DNA from: Inia geoffrensis
Lineage: Eukaryota > Chordata > Mammalia > Artiodactyla > Iniidae
Direction: 5' to 3'
Assembly (NCBI GenBank): GCA_036417435.1
Contig: CM070901.1
Span: forward strand, 3,384,001 to 3,448,000
DNA: 64,000 nucleotides
Made by a program: the position numbers and the translations under genes. Numbering within the stretch: position 1 is the first letter of the stretch; the number at the start of each line of letters is the position of its first letter. The notes beneath the pieces were generated by a model. That model was not told the DNA's origin and made no database searches. It saw only the letters and a program-made list of their open reading frames with translations. Shown in pieces: positions 22,761 through 34,534 of this stretch.

Positions 22761-24574
22761 CTATTTTTAAAATACAGGATTTTATTACGTTGCTCATAAT
22801 TTAAAAATTTCCAATGGATTTGTGTTAACATAAGTCTATTTACCAACAGTGAGGATTGGGAGTGTTACCTATCATTGTATTATAGAGAGTGATGAGCTTG
22901 GGTAAGAACAAAATATAGAATCTGAGTCTTATGAAAAGAGCATCATGTGTTAGGATCCTTGGGGGTTCATCCTGCAGAGTCATTTCCTAATGTCTCCCTC
23001 TGTCATTCCAGCCCATTCTCTCTGAACCTTTGATGTTTTCATCTTTCCAGGAAAAGGTGGTTAGTATTTACTTTCAGACCCTTATACTGAAAAAGGAAGA
23101 TTGATGATCAGTAAAGTAGTCAAATGTTGGCTAGGTTTGCCTAGAAATCTCTTGTGTGTCCTGAGGGAGACAGCCCAAATCAATGGCTCAGAGCCAAGTG
23201 GAAACTCAAGTACCAGTCATGGCCTTGTGACGAACGTGCCCCAGGGTTCCCAGCTCCATCGTGGAATCTGTAAATCAGGAGGTGTAAAGTGGATGGAGCA
23301 CTTGTTAAGAGTTCTTAGGTATTATTGCTGAGGAGTATGGGTAAAACAGAAATTTTCTTTGTGGTTTCTACCCTTTTCTACCACTTTTGCTCTTTCTTTG
23401 TACTACACGTTTGCTCTTTGCTTTCTGCGTACTTCTTTTTACTATACATTTGACTCCACACTTTTTGCATATATCACCTTTCACAGCCTTCTTGTCTACC
23501 TCATAAAACTGTCAAGGAACTGTTTCCTATCTCAATAATGGAACAAATATTCATTGAGAACCGATATAAAGTAGGCACTCTGGAAAACATGGGTCAGCTG
23601 AAAGAGACACTGCTTGGTCTCAGTTGATGTCCTTCAATTGTCTCTATGCTGCCTTCCATTTTTTCTAGGATAAACTGTTACAGATATTCGAGAAATAAGT
23701 TGTTCCCCACTACATGTGGTTCTGATGCTCATTAGTTAAACCAGTCATGTTCAAAAATTCTAGTAGGAATATTTCTAAAAAATATTCAAACTAAGATAAA
23801 AATGACTAACAAAGAAAAATTTCATTTCAAACCTTGAGAAGCGAACTCACAGTCTTATATCTAAAAACCAGAATTTCAGGCAACCTTGAATGAGTTAGGA
23901 GGATTTGAGAAAGAGGAAGGGGCAGTAAGATAGCCTGAAACTGCATTGCCCCAGTATCCCCTGTGTCACCTGGGTACGTCTACATATATTTGCATCCACT
24001 CCCATCTTTTCGTCTTGTTTTAGAGGAAACATTCCCTCTCCTCATATCCAAGGTTAAGTCCTCCAGAACACACACCAGGCCAGCCACTCCATGGAGGTAA
24101 CACAACATTAACATTTCCTTTTTGCCTGGGCCATCTCTTTATCTATAAGTATGTAAATAGGACAAATCACCATCATTTTTTTAAAAAAATAGCCCATAAA
24201 AAAAGCAATCTCAGTGCTGTCTACACCTGTATTCTCAGTATCTTCCCATCACAGCCACCCTCTTTAATCAACTGCAGCCAGCCCCCTGCAGCCTTCCTCT
24301 GGCCTCTACTCCTCCAGAAAGTCCTTACCGACATCAACCACGGTTCTGCTTTAGAACTTTCGCCCTTTCCCACAGAAGCAGACAGGAGAAGAGGTAAGTG
24401 TCAGATACTCTAGTATTAGAAGAAAGTACCTGAAGCTGCCTTGATGTAAGGCCCAAGGTTTTTATGTTCTATATTTTACCTGAAAATTAAATGGAACATC
24501 TGCATTACTTTTACACTTATATCAATGTTTACTTAAATATAAAGATGAGTCAGACTTGTTTAATTATGTCAATT
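22761..24574. other. unassigned DNA
   Basis: No gene recognised. A short L2-tail-like segment near 23535-23600 ('aatattcattgagaaccgat', 'aaagtaggcactctgg') is faint. A C-rich segment at 24200-24340 may be another L2 scrap. A 76-codon frame at 23101-23331 has no recognisable domain. Confidence 0.45.
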
Positions 24575-25010
24575 AAAAAAAAAACACAACCTGAAAGTTG
24601 AGAACTATGTTGTATTTGGTGAACTTGCTGAAGACTTCAAGCCCGGGGACACAGCATCTCAGAGAGCTCTGAGGGACTTCTCTGAAGAGATCAGGGAGGA
24701 GCCAGGATACATAGGAGTTTTGCAACAAAAACCAGGTCATTGGGACATCAAAATATTATTGTTAATTAAAGAAAACCAAACATCTCTAGTTAATGAATTT
24801 AGCGCTTTTCTTTGTATGGGAAGATGCAAGAGTCTGGGCTAATCAAAATCATTCCTTTGATATGCACCTCAGCTCTCTAGGGCCAATATCCTGCTTTTCT
24901 TCATCCTGAATCCCTTCAGGGTACACAGCTGGGGGTGGCTGCTGGCTTGATGGCTGCAACATCCTTTGTTTACTGATTTGGCAGGCAACATTTTTCATTC
25001 ACGTTGGAAA
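24575..25010 (+). mobile_element. LTR-like repeat copy A (possibly MLT2/ERVL)
   Basis: A stretch of about 435 bases with landmarks 'gttgtatttggtgaacttgc', 'ctcagagagctctgagggac', 'gggaagatgcaagagtctgg', 'gatatgcacctcagctctct' and 'catcctgaatcccttcaggg'. A related copy lies at 25455-25885 in the same orientation. I recognise the pattern as an ERVL-type solo LTR (MLT2-like), but the family name and true strand need a repeat-library match. Confidence 0.5.
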
Positions 25011-25019
25011 AGTGATGTT

Positions 25020-25225
25020 ACAATTTATTCATCATATCTAAAAATACATTTTGAAGGCCTACTCTGAGTACTCCCCTTGGGGACTGAATAAGAGCAAAGA
25101 CCAACCTGGTCTTGCCTTCATGAAGCTTATAGTCAATTAGAGAGACAGAAATTAATTACACAAATATAAAATTATGACATTTGTAAGTACATAGAGAGCT
25201 GTATAAGCAGTGTTGATCAGATTTT
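25020..25225 (-). mobile_element. L2 LINE 3' end, reverse
   Basis: 'atttattcatcatatctaaa', 'gaaggcctactctgagtact', 'tgccttcatgaagcttatag' and 'aattacacaaatataaaatt' follow the reverse complement of the L2 3' end (tail, 'cacctactatgtgcc'-type block, 'ccttcatggagcttaca'-type block). Confidence 0.6.
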
Positions 25226-25454
25226 ATGTGTCCTTGATGGCAGGTTCTGTACACTAAACAGTTTCAATTTGATGCTTTTTTAGAATATAATTTGATATTA
25301 GTTATTACTTAAGCTTTTTAAGTTCAGCTTTCAAATTTTATTCTATTTATAAATCTAGCTAATTTTAAGCATAGTTTTAAGTACAGCCTTGATTGGTCTC
25401 ATTTATAAACTTTATTTAAACTCATCTGAACATTTTAAGCTGTCAACTGAAAAA

Positions 25455-25885
25455 ACAAAAGCATGATGTGAGAGTTGTGAGTTAAGTTTTATTTGGGGCA
25501 AAATGAGGACTATAGTCTGGGAGACAGCATTTCACATAGCTCTGAGGAACTGCTCCAAAGTGGTTGGAGGGAAGGTCAGTATATATGTGATTTTAGTGAA
25601 GGGGGAGTACATGCAATCAAGCACATATTTTTTGCAGAAGGTTTCTGCTAGTCTTGTGAAGGTTACTGCTTTTCACAAGGAGCAGATGTCACCATGAAAG
25701 ATTTTAGTGCTTTTCTAGATATGAGGAGATACAAGAATTGGACTCATAAAATTGTCTCCTGAAAATATCTATCTGAAGACCTGTTCTGCCAGTTTTTCCC
25801 AGTGCACAGAGTGCCTCATTTCTGCTCTCCACCCTTAGCTCCTTTCAGGGGGTGTTGAAGGTCAGCAGCTCTACAGCAGCTCACA
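25455..25885 (+). mobile_element. LTR-like repeat copy B (possibly MLT2/ERVL)
   Basis: Related to copy A at 24575: 'gagttgtgagttaagtttta', 'gagacagcatttcacatagc', 'agctctgaggaactgctcca', 'gattttagtgcttttctaga' and 'gaggagatacaagaattgga' align with the same blocks in copy A, in the same order. The two copies differ too much by eye to be a recent duplication. The 880-bp start-to-start spacing is filled partly by an L2, not by retroviral genes, so a provirus is not supported. Confidence 0.5.
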
Positions 25886-25889
25886 ATTT

Positions 25890-26494
25890 AAACCTTGTAG
25901 AGATACATGGCTAGTGCTAATTTGTAGGTGACAAAGCGCAATTTATGGTTATCATATTCTACTTCCTTTTAAAGTATCTCAATTGTATAACCAACAAAAC
26001 TGTAAATAAAATCTATAAGCAGTGAATATTTTTTGAAAAATATAACAAAAAGAGCCTATAGATGCAGTGAACCTTATGTTTTCTTAAATGTTTTGATATT
26101 AAATATACATTTAACACAATTTAATCTTAAAATCCTGAGTCTAAATCAATATTCAATGATACCTTTTAAACTGATGCCACAAGTCTGGCTTATTACACAA
26201 GTCTGGTTGAATGTTCTGAGATATTATAAGTACATAAAAAGATGTCTATATTTATTCTTTTAATAGTTTGTTGCCAAAAATTAAAACGTTCATTTGTAAC
26301 TATATTCAACTATTTCTATGGCATTTACAGGGAGAAAATTCATCCCTATGGATAACTGGCAGAGCTACTGATATAACTTTAACGTCTCACCAGAATGTCA
26401 GTGCTCTGGCTCTTTATCTACCATGTAACAAACACTCCAGAAACCTCATCAGCTACCCATATTTCCTTCTTTGTCTATATTTGTATATAGAATA
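25890..26494. other. unassigned AT-rich DNA
   Basis: No gene or repeat recognised. Frames at 26033-26263 and 26268-26513 are AT-rich and have no domain-like content. Confidence 0.45.
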
Positions 26495-26576
26495 TTTAGA
26501 TATATATGTATAACTGAATCACTGTGCTGTACACCTGAAACTAAAACAATATTGTAACTCAACTATACTTCAATAT
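26495..26576 (+). mobile_element. LINE-1 3' end scrap, forward
   Basis: 'gtataactgaatcactgtgc', 'tgtacacctgaaactaaaac' and 'attgtaactcaactatactt' are the last bases of an artiodactyl-type L1 3' UTR in the sense direction. Only about 80 bases remain. Confidence 0.72.
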
Positions 26577-27367
26577 ATATATATTTGTATATTTTAATTT
26601 CTTATTTTTATACCATTTCTTTATCAATGTATAACTTTCCTTATATCCTTTATAATTTTCTTTATCAAAATTATATACTTGTACTGCAGATCTGCCTTAA
26701 TAATTCTGTCTGTGTTTTGCAGAATATTGAGACAATATCTCAACAAAACAAGAAAAAGCAAACTGTTGAGATAGATGGAGAGCGTAGGGTGCAATACCAC
26801 ATAGAAGAAAGTCATTCAGAGCAAGTGCTCTAGAAATCTGCCTAGGAACTCCCCTCAATATTTCGATCCAGACGCTAACTGTACACGGCTAGGGGAGATG
26901 ATGTGAGGTCTGCAGAAAGACAACCAGCAAGGGAGCTGTGAGCTGAACAGAGTTAGACACCTCACATGTCAGGAAATGTGAGATTTCCAAAGACCCAGAG
27001 TGGAGAGAACACAGTGAACACCTCAGACATTTAACTGCGTCTTCAGGATAGTCACTGATGAGAGGGAAGTAGGCTCTGGACCAGGAGAAATGTATACTCT
27101 AGAAACTAACAAGCAAGGACCAAGTTCATCTGCCAGCTTAGCAACTGCCTTCCAGAACCAAAGCCAACACACCTGTCATCTTGAAAGGAAAATAAAAATA
27201 GGCTCCTAACAATCTAAACATTGTAAATTACTGGACATGAGAAGGAGTAAAAGGTGAGCCTCTAGCAGGCAATGGCTTTAAAACATTTATTAAGATATGT
27301 TTAAAACATAAATAAGATTATATATATTATATAATTACATCATTACGTATATATGTGTGTGTGTATA
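26577..27367. other. unassigned DNA
   Basis: No gene recognised. The mixed-composition segment at 26790-27250 may be an old repeat. A (TG)/(TA) patch at 27346-27369 directly abuts the mariner element. Confidence 0.4.
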
Positions 27368-27369
27368 TA

Positions 27370-28657
27370 TTGGGTGGGCCAAAATGTCTTTTGCTTTTTT
27401 TCTGTAAGATGGCTCTAGTAGTGCTTAGTTATGTTTAGCTTCATTCAAAAAAATTTTGTTAGACTGTATTGTGACAGCTGTCATATCAGTGTGCATTAAA
27501 AAAAAAACACATCAAAATTGGTGAATTTTTGTGTAGCCATTTTAATAATGAAGATGGAAGAAAAAACCAACATTTTCAGCATATTATGCTTTATGATTTT
27601 AAGAAAGGTAAAAATACAACTGAAATGAGAAAAAACAAGATTTGTGCAGTGCATGGAGAAGGTGCCATGACAGATTGAACATGTCAAAAATGGTTTGAGA
27701 AGGTTCATGCTGGAGATTTCTCACTGGATGATGCTCCAGTGTAGGGTAGACAAGTTGAAGATGATAGCGATCCAATGGAGACATTAATTGAGAACAATCA
27801 ACGTTATACCATGCGGGAGGATAGCTGACATACTCAAAATATCCTAATCAATCACTGAAAATCATTTGCACCGGCTTGGTTATGTTAATCCCTTTGATGT
27901 TTGGGTTCCACATAAATTAAGTGAAAAAACCTTCTTGACTGTATTTCCACGTGTGAATCTCTACTTAAACGTAATGCAAACGTTCCATTTTTCAAACAAA
28001 TTGTGATGGGTGATGAAAAGTGGATACTGTGCAGTAATGTAGAATGGAAGAGATCATAGGGCAAGTGAAATGAACCACCGCCAACCACACCAAAGGCCAG
28101 TCTTCATCTAAAGAAGGTGATGGTGTGTATATGGTGGGATTGGAAGGGAGTCCTCTATTATGAGCTCCTTCTGGAAAACCAAACGATTAATTCCAACAAG
28201 TACTGCTCCCAATTAGACCAACTGAAAGTGGCACTCAACGAAAAGTGTCTGGAATTAGTCAACAGAAAATGCATAAACTTCCATGAAGATAACGCAAGAC
28301 CACATGTTTCTTTGATGACAAGGCAAAAGCTGTTACAGCTTGGCTGGGAAGTTCTGATTCATCTGCTGTATTCACCAGACATTGTGCCTTCGGATTTCCA
28401 TTTATTTCAGTCTTTACAAAATTCTCTTAATGGAAAAACATTTCAATTCCCTGTAAGACTGTAAAATGCACCTGGAACAGTTCTTTGCTCAAAAAGATAA
28501 AAAGTTTTGGAAGATGGAATTATGAACTTGCCCGAAAAATAGCAGAAGGTAGTAGAACAAAAGGGTGAATACGTTGTTCAATAAAGTTCTCTGTGAAAAT
28601 GAAAAATGTGTCCTTTATTTTTACTTAAAAACAAAAGGCACTTTTTGGCCAACCCAA
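27370..28657 (+). mobile_element. mariner-family DNA transposon
   Basis: About 1.29 kb, the usual mariner size. Terminal inverted repeats are visible: the left end reads 'ttgggtgggccaaaatgtct' and the right end, reversed, reads 'ttgggttggccaaaaagtgc'. TA dinucleotides lie outside both ends (27368-27369 and 28660-28661), as expected for insertion at TA, although two extra A bases lie between the right repeat and its TA. Inside lies one broken transposase gene on the plus strand. The element resembles mariners known in cattle and other cetartiodactyls; the subfamily is not proven. Confidence 0.94.
27515..28585 (+). pseudogene. mariner transposase pseudogene
   Basis: Remnants run through the whole protein. 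A helix-turn-helix N-terminal half is present as MRKNKICAVHGEGAM (about 27635-27675) and, further on, IENNQRYTMR. A WVPHKLSEK linker lies near 27905. The catalytic domain follows. The three acidic positions are recognisable: GDEKW (28010-28026), HEDNARPH (near 28290) and SPDIVPSD (near 28375). Exactly 34 residues lie between the second and third aspartates, the DD34D signature. The longest uninterrupted part is 28117-28464, which holds the second and third aspartates. In-frame stops and frameshifts elsewhere (for example near 27675, 27745 and 28058) make the gene inactive. The coding remnant ends near 28585. Confidence 0.93.
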
Positions 28658-28660
28658 AAT

Positions 28661-28664
28661 ACAC

Positions 28665-28697
<33 letters not shown>
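28661..28697. repeat. (AC)n microsatellite beside mariner
   Basis: About 18 AC units with one 'gc' interruption, starting right at the outer edge of the mariner element. A shorter (TG)/(TA) patch lies at the opposite edge. Confidence 0.93.
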
Positions 28698-28702
<5 letters not shown>

Positions 28703-29269
28703 CTCAAGTGAAAAGATGAGGAATTTAAGTACAAACATGGAAGCTATAACAATGGACCAAATGCAAGTTCTCAAACTGAAAACATAGTAACAGAAGTGAA
28801 AACCTCACCAGGTGAGCTTAGCTGCAGTTGACTCTGCAAAAGAAAAGACCCCAACAGTCACTGTGCAGTACAGTAGTGATTATTCAAATTGAACTTCAGT
28901 GAGAAAAAATAAAGGCTAAGAAAATAATGAGCAGAGCCTCAATAATCTATAGGTCAATAACAAGCAGTTTTACCTACATGGAATTGAATTCACAAAAGGA
29001 GAGGGAAGAGAAAATATTTGAAATATATGAAACATTGCACATTTGAGGTAGAGGTTGTAATGAAGTCACTTACCTCCTTCTATCTTGTTGTGTCCATTCT
29101 TCCTGGACTAATATCACCCCACCCCTCCAGTAGAAAGCATCCTCCTCTACTTATTGTGGATAAACTTGGCCAGACAGTGTAGGAGGTTCTTGCCCTCCTT
29201 CCCTGTCTCTTCTGTTCTTCTCTCCTAAATCTTCCTCTCTGACTCATTGGATAATCCCTACTAGACTAC
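28698..29269. other. unassigned DNA
   Basis: No gene recognised. Mixed composition; the part at 29050-29230 is CT-rich and might be an old L2 or other repeat. Confidence 0.4.
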
Positions 29270-29545
29270 TGTTTTACTACATTTAAGGCCAACATCTGGA
29301 ATAGCAATGGCAATTGTTGTCACCACTTGACTAAGTTGAAAATAGTCCATAGTCCGTCGCCAGTTTCCAAAGCTCACCTGTCTTTGGTGCTTGTTAAACT
29401 GGAGAATTAGATGGTGATGTGATGGGAATCCTTACCCACACATTTTTCAAGTCTTTGACGGTGTCCCTCATCGCTGTGACTGTTCTAGCTTCATAGAATG
29501 GCTTTGGGTTAATATTTCGGTGAAGAGTAGGAGTTCCTTAGTCTT
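29270..29545 (-). pseudogene. endogenous retrovirus pol fragment (RT N-terminal part), decayed
   Basis: Read on the minus strand, short words correspond in order to the start of a retroviral reverse transcriptase: a VKDLKN run, then SNSPV, then a TDYG run, then VVTTIAIAIPDV. Stops and frame shifts interrupt it, only about 90 residues are covered, and no LTRs or further pol, gag or env blocks could be tied to it. It is an old non-functional copy. The ERV class is unresolved, with ERVL-like the first guess. Confidence 0.5.
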
Positions 29546-31619
29546 TCTAACAAGATATCTACTGGTCAGAGAACAACTTGAGGATTCTGCCAGTTGCTGA
29601 AAATCTCTATTTCTACTACACACGAGAGAACTGAGGATTGGTCTAAGAAATGGGTTTGAGGACCCAATGAGCTTAGTTTAGCGTGAGCTCAAATCTTTTA
29701 TTACTGCCTAGTAATAAAAGCCAGTCTCTTTGGGGGAAATTTCAGAATATGTACTTTGAATATTTTCACAGAGCCTTTCCTGAAGGCACTTGATTCATGG
29801 AGCTGCATCTTGTGAATTGACTACATGAGGAAAGGGAGTGAGGGGTCAACAATTCTCTATTTTGATACCTCATCTCAGGCACATTTACTGGATAAATTTT
29901 CCCCCAATATATACCACAAAGAAGGTTTTTGTGGATGGCTCATCTCGTTCAACCCTAGGGTTGCTCTAATCAGTGAGTCTTTGCCAATCAGACCCTCTAG
30001 TGGGCAAGCTCTTCCTGCTGCCTATCCTGGTTACCTCTCCTTCTTGGAGTTAAGGTTTCACCACCACTGCCCAGCAGGAACAACACCTCTCACTCTTGTT
30101 GAAATCAGCCACAGCACCTACCATCAGCATCCTTAGTCTCTAGGAAATTTCCACAAAATTACTTTTCAAAGATGACCATACACCCATAACCATTAAAAAA
30201 TAAAATCTGGATGAAGGGAAGGGTATGTAGTTCTTTGAAGAGGACAGAATCTCCAGAGTCTTTGGATTCTATTCTACATTCTACCAGTAAGTGTCTGGCA
30301 TCTCAACCACTTCTGAGTCAAAACAAACTAGCAAGGAATTTGAACGGCTCACAACTGCCTGTACTAACCATTGTGACTAGATTCTCTGGTCAGGGCACCA
30401 AAGCTGATATGTTCAGCCTTATATAAAATGATTTCTGCCTTCCTCCTTCTACCACCTCAGAATTCATTCTCACGTTCATTGAGCCAGAGATCTGACGCTG
30501 CATATCAGGTCTATTATCCACAAGATTTCTCTTCTATGTCTTTGCATCGTGATGTGTCAGAACCCCCAGATTCACACAAATATGTAGCTTCAAACGGCAA
30601 CCATGATTGTCCATACCGTTTTACGTACTTTGTCTGGATACCTAAAGAATGATGCTGTAGCCACTGCCAAATACGTGGTCTGGTGCAACATTTATAGCTT
30701 CCTCCTTATAGTTCTTAATTAAATATTTGACCCTGTCATTGTAAAACATTTTAGTAGCCATTATTTCTTATTATAGAAACAACATAATCACCATTTCTAG
30801 GGTTTTTTTTTTTTTTCATGTTTTCCCCCCAGAGTGAAAAACAGTTTAATCCTGAATTAAATGGCTCCAACATTTGAACAGAAGTCAGAATCTATCTGGC
30901 CAACAGAGCACAATTTCAAAGTAATTAGTTCTCCCCTAGTTCTCACTCTTTCGTGTTTCTCCATTTTTCTGAAAATTTAAAATCCAATGTTACTTTCAAG
31001 ACACAAAAGGCAGCATTCTTTGCAGAAGGGTGCTCTTCTTCAAGTGTGTATCACATCACGTTCTTATTGTGTCCAGTATATGGAACTGCTTGCTGATTTA
31101 AGAAAGCACCATGCTGCTTCCTGCTTCCTGACCTCTGAACAGACTGCCTCATCTCTCTGGAGGTGGCAGGTGCCTGTTCACCTGTAATAGTCACACGGAA
31201 GGACATCCCCTGACCACCTCTTAATGGGCAGGCAACATGGAACCCACTCTTTTCTGTAATGTTGTGCTACATTTCAATCATTTTGTATGTATCTTCGAAC
31301 ACTCCATGTTGGTGCCTACAAGCTTCTCAAAAGAAAGGTATGTAAAACATAGCTTAAATGAAGTGGGAAATGCAGATTAAACAAAATTAAATAGAAAAAT
31401 GGGGATCACACCTACTTGAGATTTTAACATTATTGTAATAAAACAATAAAAATATGTAATAAAACATATTTTTTTCCCCAGAATTCAAGTAGAGTTGACT
31501 AAACTTCTGCTTACTTTCAAATCCTGAGATCTTGCTTCTGAAGCAGAATTTAGTGGACGAAAGTGTATTGATAAGGTTTTATTATGATGCTGGCTATTCT
31601 GATGGTTATTCTATTTGAC
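29546..31619. other. unassigned DNA
   Basis: Three plus-strand open frames (29825-30136, 30211-30426, 30428-30652) sit close together here. They are in different frames, show no domain I recognise, and lack splice-site or start context. Some of this may be more of the decayed retrovirus on either strand. A T-run lies near 30801-30814. No gene is called. Confidence 0.35.
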
Positions 31620-32080
31620 ATAGCTCTGGAACTAAACTTTTTTCTCTTCTCTGCTTAGGGCCATGGGAAGTTAATTTTATCATGGGTTCTCTTGATTGGC
31701 TGTTGCCAGTAGGTTTTGGCCAATGGGATCCACTGGTGGGAAATTGCAGGCAGGAGGAGAAGGAGATTCAGGGTGTTTCTTGCTCTTTTCTCTTCCTTCT
31801 TTAGGCCACATTTTGGGCAGTTGCTGGATAGTCTGGGACCATGGCTCTAGCCCAGGAACCTGTATGCCTTCACTGGGCTGTTAAAGTCCTCTCTTATTTA
31901 AGCCTTTAGGTCAAGGGTAAGAAAGGCTTCTCACTTTGCTAATCTCTGGCTGCTTCAACAAACCTTGTTGGTTCTTCTAATTCTATTCAAACCCTTCATT
32001 AACATCTCTTAAACCATATTAGTTCTGTTCTGTTTCCAGCCTTGGCTCTGACTGGTACAGAATGTTTCTCCTCTGCTTAC
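31620..32080 (+). mobile_element. unnamed old interspersed repeat
   Basis: 'gattggctgttgccagtagg', 'ttttggccaatgggatccac', 'tgctaatctctggctgcttc' and 'ccagccttggctctgactgg' make up a pattern that recurs across mammalian genomes (a CCAAT-containing head and a 'ctgactggtaca'-type end). I cannot assign the family name safely by eye. The direction given is that of the landmarks and may not be the true sense strand. Confidence 0.45.
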
Positions 32081-34532
32081 CAGATTGTGGTTCAGTTTAG
32101 GCTAATATAAAGGCTAATATAAGCCACCACTTGTACTTCTTTAACACTGAAATGTGTTATTAATTTAGCCCTTTGCTCCTATAATTGGAGCAAATCCTAG
32201 CACGATTAATTTATTTATGACCGGAGGAGCTATGATAATAATTTATAACATTTCTCCCCCAAATCATGACATCTTTCTAGGGACAGGGAAACATGTAGAT
32301 GAGCTTTTTTTTTTTTTTTCAAAATAATAAGTTAGAGCTTTTGCATATAACTTTCAAACCTTAAATTATGCTTCCTAAATTACTTTTTCTGCAGTGTTGA
32401 AATATGATGTATTTTCCAATTATATGTGACCAAACTCTATAGGTTTTATCAGTCCTGAAATGTTGATCAGTTACTGCTCATGTTAAAAAATTTTTATTAG
32501 TAATTGTCTTTAATTTTAGGCCATTCATAACTTCCAAAACATATCAAAACTATAGACTGTTTTTATGTAAGTGTGATTAGTGATAATTTGGAAATCACCC
32601 AGTACCTGTCACCTGATAAAATATACCGAACTAGATTCTTGATCACTCAGACGAAGTAAAGAAATTAGTGCTGGCAGTCCCTGCTTTCCACAATAGTCTT
32701 GGACTGTGAATAAGACAAACAGAAATTGTACAAAGTGATCTTAATAATCAGTGGGAAAAGTAAAATTTTTTCTATGATTATAAAAGTTTTCTCCAAAACG
32801 TTAAAACCTCTTTCTAATAGTTATAAATGTATGGGGAAATGAAAACAAATAGTGAAATTAATATTTATTTATAACACTGTAATTTAAAGCACTAAAATCA
32901 TTGAGAATTAAAGTGTTGTATAGCACTGCAAAAAATCTTCAGCTGTCGTTTAAACAGTGCTGGCCTTCATCCCATAACATAATGTAGCTTATATGTAAGA
33001 TGCAGAGTGGGCATCTTAGAAGTCTTAGTGAATTGTCGTGTTCTTTTCTAAGTTTGGATCAGCTTCCAACATTTTATCCTTTGCATTTTCAAAGTCATGA
33101 CTATCTCTAAGAATCCCTTTAACGTGAATTTTTTGCCGGTGTCACTTCCTCTAGGACATCTTTATCTTTCCTATCATCCCTCGCATCCTTTTCTCTTATG
33201 TTGATAAGTTCACCCTTATTAAGCCCCTCTGGATGCACAGCCGTACATGCCCTACCCTTCTGTAGTATTCATCCACACTTCCATCTGTGCACATTTCACT
33301 GCCAGGGTGATCATATTTCATTCTTGGACTGAAACCTCATCTTTGTTGTCTAAGGCTCTCTTTTGATTATTTGTTTTGTCAAATGTCACATGTCCTGGGA
33401 GGCCAGGAGGTAACACTGCTACACATTTTCCTGTCTGTGTGTGGACAGAATAGTAGATGCATGTGACCAAACACTGACCTATGATTGGCCACTCGTGAAC
33501 ATGATTTGCATCTGTTATTTACATAGTGATTTGTGAAGTGAAGAGCTAGCAGCAGCGTGTTACTCTGTGCAATTATTCACAGTTACTATGCCCTGGTAAC
33601 TGAAATTCGAGCCACATCATTTGGGGACAGGTGTTACATAACTAAACCACGGGAAACTGAGATCCATGTGTATTGGGACCATGAAGAGTAAGGACTGGCT
33701 ACATCAGTGTTTGAATTTCGATTTAAGACTCTTTTCCATTATTTAACATCGTTCAAGTCCCTATTATATACTGGACATAACTTAGCATGTGCAAAAGTCA
33801 GGATGACTTGTGACTTTAAAGAAAATTTATATCGAAATGAAAAATAGTTGATATATGGTTTTCCTCCCCAGGCTACAGATTTTAGCATGCTTTACAACAA
33901 CTATCCCGACAAATATTATTGATACCAGAGCAAAACACTGGCCCCATTTCCACGCTCAGTTCTTTTGGACTTCCATATAAATGTAATGTGAAAACAAACT
34001 TGTTTTAAAAACTAGAACCAGTGTGGAATCTACTGTCCAAACATATCTTTTCTTGCTTCTTAATAATAAACTCAGACTAAAGTTGAAATTCTCAAGTAAT
34101 TGCCTAGGATAAAGAGAACAATTAAGTTTTCTTAATTCTGAAAGGAGTAGTGAGATTTAGTAAGTTGTGAAATTTGAATCACATTCAGTCTGGAGTAAAC
34201 AAACGAATTAATTCCTTATTGGTTGGACACAACGTGTTGAAAATAGAAGTAGGTTTCTACATCAATTAAGATACAAATGCATTAACTATACTCACAACCG
34301 CAATTCAAAATTTAGAACAATACCAAAAAAAAGTCTAAATCAAGTCTCAAAAAACATCAAAATCCAGGGACAGATGTTGTCATGACATTTTACTTACTGA
34401 AGTAGGACTGTTAACCACATTTTGTAGTTTCACACACTGTAGAAAGAAGTTGATTGCCTGAACCTTACTATTTTTGCTGATGGCTGGTGTTCATGCACGA
34501 AAAAGCCAGATGGTAATGAGAAAATTTCTTCC
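32081..34532. other. unassigned AT-rich DNA
   Basis: No gene recognised over about 2.4 kb. A 14-16 base T-run near 32306-32320 is flanked by 'gagctttt' words on both sides, but no element body is present. No long open frame exists. Confidence 0.5.
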
Positions 34533-34534
34533 TT

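Noticed and set aside
24575..25885. Complete provirus with two LTRs
   Set aside because: The interval between the two units is too short, holds an L2 tail, and shows no gag, pol or env words.
29825..30652. Three neighbouring plus-strand frames considered as a split gene or processed pseudogene
   Set aside because: No protein family recognised; frames differ and no start or splice logic links them. Kept only as a question in the findings.
32296..32340. T-run bracketed by 'gagctttt' words, considered as a tiny retroinsertion
   Set aside because: No element body is present and the bracketing words merge with the T-run, so the duplication is not meaningful.
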